DNA from: Hominimerdicola alba
Lineage (GTDB): Bacteria > Bacillota > Clostridia > Oscillospirales > Ruminococcaceae
NCBI RefSeq assembly: GCF_900109655.1
Contig: NZ_FOAT01000021.1
Span: 1-48,781, forward strand
Length of the DNA stretch: 48,781 nucleotides
Reading direction: 5' to 3'
The translations under genes and the position numbers were made by a program. The notes below the pieces were generated by a model that ran no database searches, had not been told where the DNA came from, and was given only the letters and a program-made list of their open reading frames with translations. Below are positions 42,579-48,781 of the stretch, piece by piece; position 1 is the stretch's first letter; each line of letters begins with the position of its first letter.

Positions 42579-43703
42579 TCATACGACTTTTACCGTGATA
42601 TTCACATGGGCTTCTACCGCGGAAAGTAGTTTTTCTGGGGCATCGCGGTATTTTAGCCACAGCTTCGGGTAACGCTGTTTTATCAGCTGTGATGTGCCGA
42701 AGATATCTGCGCCACTTTGGAACATTTCGGATTGCAGGGCTGTGCAGTCGGATGCGAGGGCTTGTGCCGTGACGATGCTGAGTCTTTTGCTCTGCTGGGG
42801 GTCAAGCTCGTGATCGGGGCGGGCTGATACTGTGATATTTGTGCGAAGTATCAGTCTGCCGTTTTCTAAAGTTATGGTGCGGTAACGTCGGCAGTTGTCA
42901 AGCTGGGAGGTCACGCTTTTGCCGTCAAGGATAGTCACAACGCTGCCTTTATCGGCTTTGCCCGAAAGCAGTGCCGCGGAGAGGGCGGCGTTCTCGGTGA
43001 GGAGGCTTTTGCCCTCTCGGGTGACTACGGCTGTTCCTGCCACCCTTACACTTTCCGATATAGATGGGGTGTCCGCCGAACTGCTGTCTGTGTCGCCGTT
43101 GCTTATGACTTCAAGCACAGGCATGGCGGCGCTGCCTTCATCGGAAAGCAGAGATTTCAGGTCACAGTTGATAGTTCGGGAGTATTCGGCGGATGTGCTG
43201 ATAAGGCTCGAAAGGGCTTCAGCCGAGGTTTCGTCCTCGGTGAGTTTCAGCTGCATGAGGTCTTCAGCCTTGCCTTGTGTCATGCATATATCGGCTGAGG
43301 GGCTGATATTTTTGCCGCCAAGGGCAAAGGAGAAAAGCTCTGGCGGATCATCAAGGGCGATACCGCTGCCAAGACATATCAGCTGTAAGTGTCCAAAAAA
43401 CAACTCTTTTCCTGTGGAACTGTCTGCGGCGGACAGGGCTTCGCTGACGGTCTTGCCCTCGCTGACGGCAACAGCAACGTTCGCGCCTGTGACATCTACT
43501 GCGGTATCCGAGCCCGAGCCTGCGGGCTGGAAGATCTGCAAAGATACGCGGTAGCCATTTTCGCAGGGGTCTATGCCCATTGCGTGGACTATCCCGCGCC
43601 TGTCGATGCTGATACTTCTGCCGCCTGCCGCCAGTATGATACAGCACAGCACGGCAGTAATAAGGAGAAAAAACGTGCGGTCGGATCGAAGAGTTCTTTT
43701 CAT
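42579..43703 (-). CDS. gerAC: Spore germination protein, Ger(x)C family, without the usual lipobox Cys
   Basis: 374 residues, the usual size. GerC proteins are the third subunit of nutrient germinant receptors and are normally lipoproteins with Cys just before a WDRREI-like motif. Here the N-terminal helix (about 11-27) leads to LAAGGRSISIDRRGIVHAMGID, with Gly-Gly at the expected Gly-Cys. The rest is typical: LSAADSSTGKELFFGHLQ, VAGTAVVTREGK, and a C-terminal domain with LIKQRYPKLWLKYRDAPEKL. GAGG six bases before ATG 43703 was preferred to an ATG six codons upstream. It starts one base after the gerAB-type stop, so it is coupled. Confidence 0.88.
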   Translation of the reverse strand: MKRTLRSDRTFFLLITAVLCCIILAAGGRSISIDRRGIVHAMGIDPCENGYRVSLQIFQPAGSGSDTAVDVTGANVAVAVSEGKTVSEALSAADSSTGKELFFGHLQLICLGSGIALDDPPELFSFALGGKNISPSADICMTQGKAEDLMQLKLTEDETSAEALSSLISTSAEYSRTINCDLKSLLSDEGSAAMPVLEVISNGDTDSSSADTPSISESVRVAGTAVVTREGKSLLTENAALSAALLSGKADKGSVVTILDGKSVTSQLDNCRRYRTITLENGRLILRTNITVSARPDHELDPQQSKRLSIVTAQALASDCTALQSEMFQSGADIFGTSQLIKQRYPKLWLKYRDAPEKLLSAVEAHVNITVKVV

Positions 43704-43704
43704 G

Positions 43705-44772
43705 TCAGACCTCACTTTCATGGTTTGATTTCGGCGAATCTATCAGGAGAAATGCGGGGATTATCAGCGCAAGAACGATTATCGGAGCGGCTGGGCGCGG
43801 TGAGTAGATGACTTTTTCCCAGCCGTAGCCCAGAAGCAGAGGAAGTGCGGCGGCTGTGGGGAGAGATCCTGCCAGAAGCACGCTTCCGATATGGGAAGTC
43901 GAGGGACGGAGAAGCCGCAGACAGCGAGCGGAACAATAAAGAAGTGTGGTCAGCTTGACGATACCTGTCATCACCCAGATCAGCAGAAAAACTGCATCAC
44001 TGCGCTCGGTTATCAGGTTTTCAGATGCAGCTGCAAGGGTGAATACAGGCAGTTTCTCGGCAAAAGCGAAAGTCCCGAGAACGGATGTCACCATTGCGGC
44101 GATTATCATGATGATAACACCTTTTGAGATGAGGTAGTGCTTTGAAGCCTTTTCTGGGTCGCCGTCGATATCTGCCGCTAGAAAAGAGAACAGCGCAAGG
44201 CATTCACAGCGGGAGAATTCGGCGTATACAGCCATTGCAAGCTCGGCGGGGAGGTTGTTAACGGCGTAGTCAAAGCGGGTGATCTCCATATCTTCGGCGG
44301 CGCCCGCGGCGATTATCGCCAGCATTATGATGACTCCTGCAAAGGTGATGCTGGCTGTTCTGCCGAGGACGGAAATGGTAAGTCTAGCCCCATAAACCGT
44401 CGCTAAAGCTACGCAAAGCACAGTCATGACTCTGGTCATATTCACGGCGAAAAAGTAGTCAGTGAAGTATGCAAGGTCGCCGATATCGCGGAAGGCTTCA
44501 TATATAAAGTACAGCAGAAAGGCTATCGTAACAGCTTTGCCGTAATTTTTGCTCCGCCCGAAAGCCAGCGTGCATGGGTCATTACGGGTTTGGGCGGCAA
44601 GCTTTGAGGCGGGTATCAGCAGGAAAGCCTGCAAAATCGTGGAGATAAGAGCGCCTGTCATATAGGTGAGCCCGCCTGTGATGCCGACAGGGAAGAGGGT
44701 CAGCGTAGTGAAGCTTCTTGCACACAGCAGCAGGCATATCAGTTCGGCAGGAGATAGTTTTTGTTTAGTCAT
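43705..44772 (-). CDS. gerAB: Spore germination permease, GerAB family
   Basis: 355 residues with about ten hydrophobic helices; an APC-type transporter fold found in the B subunit of germinant receptors in the spore inner membrane. Recognisable parts: KLSPAELICLLLCARSF at the N-terminus (usual I/LS start), LIPASKLAAQT, YFIYEAFRDIGDLAYF (about 92-107), ITRFDYAVNNLPAELAMA, and a C-terminal hydrophobic helix. The B subunit is thought to bind the germinant. The ribosome site is weak (CGGAT), which suggests coupling to the gene 49 bp upstream. The ligand cannot be inferred. Confidence 0.93.
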   Translation of the reverse strand: MTKQKLSPAELICLLLCARSFTTLTLFPVGITGGLTYMTGALISTILQAFLLIPASKLAAQTRNDPCTLAFGRSKNYGKAVTIAFLLYFIYEAFRDIGDLAYFTDYFFAVNMTRVMTVLCVALATVYGARLTISVLGRTASITFAGVIIMLAIIAAGAAEDMEITRFDYAVNNLPAELAMAVYAEFSRCECLALFSFLAADIDGDPEKASKHYLISKGVIIMIIAAMVTSVLGTFAFAEKLPVFTLAAASENLITERSDAVFLLIWVMTGIVKLTTLLYCSARCLRLLRPSTSHIGSVLLAGSLPTAAALPLLLGYGWEKVIYSPRPAAPIIVLALIIPAFLLIDSPKSNHESEV

Positions 44773-44821
44773 AAATTATCCGTTTTATTGTACAAAATTT
44801 CGATTGGAAAATAAGTCCGTA

Positions 44822-46303
44822 TTATTGTACATCAGACGAATTATCCGTTACGGTGGTGTGACGTTTTGCAAGCTGACGAAATCCCGCGCGGGCGAAAATG
44901 TCGGTGAGACCGTGGTGGCGCAAAGGCAGCAGCGGCGAGGTGAAAGCTGTTCCGTATTGATCTACGGCGGAAATGTTGAAGATTAGCAGAGCCGATGCTA
45001 TTGCTATGCCGTAAAGTCCGCCGAAACCTCCTGCTATTATGAAAATAAGCCGAAGAACCGTTATTGCGGGATACAGTGACGGCAGTACGAAAGATGCGGT
45101 GGCGGTCATACCAACAACTATCAGCAGGGGCTGAGAGACCATACCGCTTTTTACTGCCGCATCGCCGATTATCAGTCCGCCGACTATGGACACCGCCCCG
45201 CCAACTGACCGTGGCAGGCGTACACCCGCCTCGCGCATGATCTCGAAAAGCACCATTAACAGGAGCATTTCCACCACGGGAGGGTAGGGTGTTGCCACCT
45301 CGGCGGCTGCGAGGTTCAGCAGCAATTTCAGCGGAAATACCTCGGGGTGGAACATGACCAGAGCAGTGTAAAGCCCTGGAAGAAGTACCGCCAGCAGGAA
45401 CGATGCGTATTTTATCCAGCGCGAAAACGCCGCATAAAACGGCTTTTCGCAGTAATCGTCCATTGTGCGGAAGTTATCAGCAAAGACGGTGGGCAGTAGG
45501 ATACAGCCCGGGGTGCCGTCGATAATGACCAAAATTTTACCCTCGTTCAGAGCGGCACAGGCATTGTCGGGGCGCTCGGTTACTGTTAAAGCAGAGAAAA
45601 TCGAACGGTTGTAAGTCTCGTCAAGAAAAGGCATGAGATATCCTGCATTGAGGACAGTGTCCAATTCAATGGACTGCAATTTTTGCTTTATCTTATTGAT
45701 GGTCTCAGTGCTGGCTCTGCCTTCGATATGGGCGATGCAGATATCCGTCACGGAGAGTTTGCCAACTTTCAAAAGTTCAAACCGCAAAGCGGGAGTTTTC
45801 AGTCTTCGGCGGATAAGGGACATATTGGTGCGAAGGGTCTCGGTGAAGCTGTCGCGGGCTCCGCTGATGGTCTGTTCAGCTTCGGGAATAGACACGGCGC
45901 GTTTCTCAAAGCCTTGTATACCAAGACAAACGGCGCGTGGGACACCATCTATAAGTATGGCGGCAAATCCAGAAAACAGCAGTTCAAACAGCTTGCCAAA
46001 ATCGGTGACGAGCTGTCTGTCGGTGGACATAAGACTGTGCTTTTCAAGCATATCAATTATCTCGTTGGCGGACGGTCCTTCGCTTGCCAAGTTAGTGAGC
46101 GGTTCAAAAACAAGCTCCGCAAGCAGCTGGGAAGATGCCATACCCTCAATGGAAAGTATGGCGCAGTCGGTACTGCCAATGGTTATGTTAATAATGTTAA
46201 GGTCGGCGGTCTCGCCAAGGGCGGAACGAGTTATTTCAAGGTTGTTTTTTAGGTCTGTACGAAGTATCTCAGATTTTATGTTGTTGAAGTACGGTTCGCT
46301 CAT
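44822..46303 (-). CDS. gerAA: Spore germination protein, GerAA family
   Basis: 493 residues from ATG 46303, close to the usual length of GerAA-type proteins. A hydrophilic N-terminal domain (about 1-270: TDCAILSIEGMASSQLL; GARDSFTETLRTNMSLIRRRLK) precedes four or five membrane helices (about 300-470: ASFLLAVLLPGLYTALVMFHPEVFP; EIMREAGVRLPRSVGGAVSIVGGLIIGDAAVKSG). It forms the A subunit of a germinant receptor. I chose 46303 because AGAGGTG lies nine bases upstream. The in-frame start at 46459 lies inside pntB, before the pntB terminator. It is first in gerAA-AB-AC. Confidence 0.93.
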   Translation of the reverse strand: MSEPYFNNIKSEILRTDLKNNLEITRSALGETADLNIINITIGSTDCAILSIEGMASSQLLAELVFEPLTNLASEGPSANEIIDMLEKHSLMSTDRQLVTDFGKLFELLFSGFAAILIDGVPRAVCLGIQGFEKRAVSIPEAEQTISGARDSFTETLRTNMSLIRRRLKTPALRFELLKVGKLSVTDICIAHIEGRASTETINKIKQKLQSIELDTVLNAGYLMPFLDETYNRSIFSALTVTERPDNACAALNEGKILVIIDGTPGCILLPTVFADNFRTMDDYCEKPFYAAFSRWIKYASFLLAVLLPGLYTALVMFHPEVFPLKLLLNLAAAEVATPYPPVVEMLLLMVLFEIMREAGVRLPRSVGGAVSIVGGLIIGDAAVKSGMVSQPLLIVVGMTATASFVLPSLYPAITVLRLIFIIAGGFGGLYGIAIASALLIFNISAVDQYGTAFTSPLLPLRHHGLTDIFARAGFRQLAKRHTTVTDNSSDVQ

Positions 46304-46329
46304 ATTTCGGAACACCTCTTTCATATCTG

Positions 46330-46359
46330 AAGTATCCCACGATTTTTTTGAATTATTCA
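46330..46359 (-). promoter_or_regulatory. Possible sigma-G-type promoter of the ger operon
   Basis: On the minus strand TGAATA (46354-46359), 17-bp spacer, GATACTT (46330-46336). Compared with the forespore sigma-G pattern (GNATR, about 18 bp, CATNNTA), the -35 fits and the -10 fits in part. The start would be near 46323, 20 nt before ATG 46303 and after the pntB terminator. Confidence 0.5.
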
Positions 46360-46365
46360 CAGGCA

Positions 46366-46394
46366 CAAAAAAAGAGGACAGCGAACTGTCCTCT
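46366..46394 (-). terminator. Intrinsic terminator of the pnt operon
   Basis: AGAGGACA (46373-46380) pairs with TGTCCTCT (46387-46394). On the minus strand seven T follow. It separates the pnt genes from the ger operon. Confidence 0.88.
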
Positions 46395-46412
46395 GAAATG
46401 TACTTTTGATGT

Positions 46413-47846
46413 TTATTCCTCAAACTCACTAACCAGTTGAGCCACAGTATTCTTAGCATCGCCGTAGATCATAACGGTGTTGTCGTTGGTGAACAGGGGG
46501 TTCTCAACGCCTGAGAAACCTGTACCCTTACCACGCTTGAGAACGAAAACAGTTCTAGCCTCGAATGCGTTGATGATAGGCATTCCGTAAAGAGGAGAGC
46601 TTTCGTCGTTGATAGCGGAGGGGTTAACAACGTCGTTTGCACCTATAACGATGGCAACGTCTGTGTTTGACATCTGGGGATTCATCTCGTCAGCGGTCTT
46701 CAGCTGCTCGTAAGGTACGTTTGCCTCAGCCAGAAGTACGTTCATGTGACCGGGCATACGTCCTGCAACGGGGTGGATAGCGAAGTTTACTTCTGCGCCG
46801 TTAGCTTCAAGCTTGTCACAGAGTTCCTTTACAGCGTGCTGTGCCTGAGCAACAGCCATGCCGTAACCTGGGATAAATACTACGCTGCTTGCTGCTTCGA
46901 GGATGAGATATGCGTCCTCAACAGACATGGACTTGGGCTCTTTCTGCTCGCCTGCAGCACCCTTCTTGGTTGCGCCGAAGCTGCTGAACAGCAGTGCGTA
47001 AAGAGTTCTGTTCATAGCCTTGCACATGATGAGGGTCAGGATAAGTCCCGAAGTACCTACCAGACAACCGGATACTACCAGCACGCTGTTGCTGATGGAA
47101 AGACCTGCAAATGCAGCTGCAAGTCCCGAGAAAGCGTTCAGCAGGGAGATGATAACGGGCATATCGCCGCCGCCGATTGCAACTACCATTGTGAAGCCCA
47201 GTATAAGGTAAGCAGCTGTTACGATGATTATACCGATGGTGCCTACACTTGCATCAACTGCTCCTGCAATGCTCAGAGCGTAGATAGCAACGCCTACAAG
47301 TCCCACAACTGCCAGCAGGCCGTTTATAGCGTTCTTGGCAGGGATTGTTACGTTCTTCTTGAACATCTTGCCGCTCAGCTTGCCCCATGCAACTACCGAG
47401 CCTGTGAATGCGATTGCACCGATGGCTACTGTAAGTCCTAGTGCGATAGCTGAGAATGTATTGATGTTTTCGGCTGTCATGTACTGTGTCAGTGCCACCA
47501 GTAAGCTGGAAAGTCCGCCGAAGCCGTTGAACAGAGCAACCAGCTGTGGCATACCTGTCATTTCTACCTTTTTAGCCCAGATAGCACCGATGATGCTTCC
47601 GAGAGCGATTGCTGCAACGCCCCAGACATATGCGTTGTTAATAGGTCCGTTTTTGGTGACTGTTTTTGTGACATCTTTCTCGAAAAGCACGGTAACTACT
47701 GCGATGAGCATACCTACGGAAGACATCAGATTACCCTTACGTGCTGTGTCTGCCTTACCCAGAAGCTTGATGCCTCTTATAAACAGTACAGAGGATACCA
47801 TATAGAGCACTGTCGTGCAGACGGTGCGGATATTTTCAAAATTCAC
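46413..47846 (-). CDS. pntB: NAD(P) transhydrogenase subunit beta
   Basis: 477 residues. It forms the proton channel (about 1-290, eight or nine helices) and NADP(H)-binding domain III (about 300-477) of proton-translocating transhydrogenase, which couples NADH to NADPH transfer with proton movement across the membrane. Domain III shows VVFIPGYGMAVAQAQHAVKEL (about 317-337), FAIHPVAGRMPGHMNVLLAEANV and IVIGANDVVNPSA, all characteristic. The start ATG overlaps the upstream gene as ATGA. It is part of a three-gene pntAA-AB-B set, as in Rhodospirillum and many clostridia. Confidence 0.97.
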   Translation of the reverse strand: MNFENIRTVCTTVLYMVSSVLFIRGIKLLGKADTARKGNLMSSVGMLIAVVTVLFEKDVTKTVTKNGPINNAYVWGVAAIALGSIIGAIWAKKVEMTGMPQLVALFNGFGGLSSLLVALTQYMTAENINTFSAIALGLTVAIGAIAFTGSVVAWGKLSGKMFKKNVTIPAKNAINGLLAVVGLVGVAIYALSIAGAVDASVGTIGIIIVTAAYLILGFTMVVAIGGGDMPVIISLLNAFSGLAAAFAGLSISNSVLVVSGCLVGTSGLILTLIMCKAMNRTLYALLFSSFGATKKGAAGEQKEPKSMSVEDAYLILEAASSVVFIPGYGMAVAQAQHAVKELCDKLEANGAEVNFAIHPVAGRMPGHMNVLLAEANVPYEQLKTADEMNPQMSNTDVAIVIGANDVVNPSAINDESSPLYGMPIINAFEARTVFVLKRGKGTGFSGVENPLFTNDNTVMIYGDAKNTVAQLVSEFEE

Positions 47847-48151
47847 TTCTTATCCTCCCCTTTTTTCTTGAACATACCAAGCATTCTGTCTGTTACCAGA
47901 TAGCCGCCGATAACGTTTATAGTTGCCAGAACTATCGCTGCAAATCCGCAGATATTGCTGAGCATACCATCTGTCTGGAGTGCTACTGCTGTTGCAGATA
48001 TCGCACCGACAATAGTGATGCCCGAGATCGCGTTTGTACCCGACATAAGGGGTGTATGCAGCTGCGAGGGCACTTTCGAGATAAGCTCTACGCCCAGGAA
48101 TCCTGCGATAACGAACACGAATACCAGCAAAAGAATTTCGCCTGTCGCCAT
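47843..48151 (-). CDS. pntAB: NAD(P) transhydrogenase subunit alpha part 2 (membrane)
   Basis: 102 residues with three helices. It corresponds to the membrane domain normally fused to the C-terminus of PntA in E. coli; here it is a separate gene. FVFVIAGFLGVELISKVPSQLHTPLMSGTNAISGI (about 13-47) is the signature. GGAGGT precedes ATG 48151 and the stop overlaps the pntB start by four bases. A short gap (56 bp) separates it from the NAD-binding alpha-1 gene. Confidence 0.95.
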   Translation of the reverse strand: MATGEILLLVFVFVIAGFLGVELISKVPSQLHTPLMSGTNAISGITIVGAISATAVALQTDGMLSNICGFAAIVLATINVIGGYLVTDRMLGMFKKKGEDKK

Positions 48152-48207
48152 TTTACTTTACCTCCTGATCATTTTTAAGAAAACGTTTTCGATTCATTCG
48201 CCAAGAA

Positions 48208-48781
48208 TCAGTTATTCTTGAAGCGCTCGTGGATTATCTGTCCGCCCTGTGTGAGCAGGCAGCCACGCATGATCTCATCTTCGAGATTTACCTTGAGTTC
48301 CTTGCTTTCCTTATCATAGAAGTGGGTCAGGAATGCGTAGAAGTTACCCGAGAGCATCTTTGATGCATCGTAAGGTACCTGTCTTTCAAGCATATCGCCG
48401 CACATGATAGTAACGCCGTTTTCGGTAACAACGTCCTCAAAGAGCTTTGAGCCTTCAACGTTACCGCCAGTGGAAACTGCCATATCTACAACAACTGCGC
48501 CCTTCTTCATGCGGTCAAGAACGTCCTTGCCGATAAGGCGGGGAGCCTTTCTACCGAATACCTTAGCGGTAGTGATGACGATATCTGAACGTTCGCAAAC
48601 CTTAGCCTGAGCTTCCTGCTGTTTAGCTATCTGCTCGGGTGTGAGCTCCTTAGCGTAACCCTGATCGGTCTGTCCCATCTCACCCAGGTCTATCTTAACG
48701 AAAGATGCGCCCAGGGACTTTACCTGTTCTTCAACAACGGGACGTGTATCGAAAGCATCAACACGAGCACCGAGACGCTTT
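48208..48781 (-). CDS. pntAA: NAD(P) transhydrogenase subunit alpha part 1, 3' part only
   Basis: Partial; its 5' end lies beyond the right edge of the window. The frame is open through base 48781 and reads KRLGARVDAFDTRPVVEEQV, the NAD-binding region after the Rossmann glycine loop, so an internal ATG at 48678 is not the start. The remaining motifs are MGQTDQGYAKELTPEQ, DIVITTAKVFGRKAPRLIG, VVVDMAVSTGGNVEGS and DMLERQVPYDASKMLSGNF, typical of PntAA. It ends 56 bp before pntAB. Confidence 0.95.
   Translation of the reverse strand, partial: KRLGARVDAFDTRPVVEEQVKSLGASFVKIDLGEMGQTDQGYAKELTPEQIAKQQEAQAKVCERSDIVITTAKVFGRKAPRLIGKDVLDRMKKGAVVVDMAVSTGGNVEGSKLFEDVVTENGVTIMCGDMLERQVPYDASKMLSGNFYAFLTHFYDKESKELKVNLEDEIMRGCLLTQGGQIIHERFKNN

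Noticed and set aside
46304-46459. N-terminal extension of gerAA
   Set aside because: It runs back through the pntB terminator into pntB; the ribosome site, the family length and the putative promoter favour ATG 46303.

Overview
The window looks like a chromosomal segment of an anaerobic, low-to-moderate GC Gram-positive of the Ruminococcus type (Oscillospiraceae). Supporting signs are a secreted subtilase ending in a type I dockerin (cellulosome-style), spore genes (gerA-type operon, spoIID, a CwlD-like amidase), a Firmicutes-type SRP RNA in front of dnaX-ybaB-recR, a sortase with its own substrate, Rex, WhiA, and AGGAGG-type ribosome sites. The genus is inference; no 16S rRNA is present. 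I saw no tRNA, rRNA or CRISPR array.

Layout. 1-2.5 kb: large serine recombinase, then a non-coding tract of two head-to-head copies of a structured repeat. 2.5-8.4 kb: HPt-like protein, three tandem paralogous lipoproteins (the first has a broken reading frame just after its start), an XRE/S24-like regulator and a WG-repeat lipoprotein. 8.5-14.2 kb: DUF212/YuiD membrane protein, CwlD-like amidase, class-A-beta-lactamase-like lipoprotein, cytoplasmic GH-A-type glycosidase, another repeat copy and an AT-rich LRR protein. 14.3-16.7 kb (-): surface protein, sortase and a membrane protein in one operon. 16.9-24.2 kb (-): SGNH/sialate O-acetylesterase, small membrane protein, galE, and a teichoic-acid-type pair of glycerophosphotransferase-like proteins with a DUF4358 lipoprotein. 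24.3-29.3 kb: short repeat derivative, DUF4867 protein, giant dockerin subtilase (-). 29.6-34.6 kb: whiA, VanZ-like, rex, then NlpC/P60 hydrolase and SpoIID (-). 34.8-37.3 kb: CPBP-like protein, tadA, DUF1294, small membrane protein. 37.4-40.2 kb (-): ffs-dnaX-ybaB-recR. 40.5-42 kb (-): HtrA. 42.6-46.3 kb (-): gerAA-AB-AC-type germinant receptor operon. 46.4-48.8 kb (-): pntB, pntAB and the 3' part of pntAA, running off the window.

How the genes work together. Many products act at the envelope: peptidoglycan hydrolases, anchoring of a surface protein, teichoic-acid-like polymer and galactose nucleotide supply, quality control by HtrA, spore assembly and germination, and extracellular protein degradation by the dockerin enzyme. 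Rex and transhydrogenase concern NAD(P)H balance.

Most notable observation: a dispersed non-coding repeat family (1729-2000, 2125-2404, 8367-8520, 12889-13178, derivative 24342-24481) built from nested hairpins whose two arms change together between copies. Several stems are kept while their sequence differs, which points to selection on structure. Its function is unknown. Others are a homopolymer frameshift at a lipoprotein start, two promoters followed at once by strong terminator-like leader hairpins, degenerate active sites in a glycerophosphotransferase-like and a CPBP-like protein, a GerC without its lipobox cysteine, and a plausible sigma-G promoter before gerAA.
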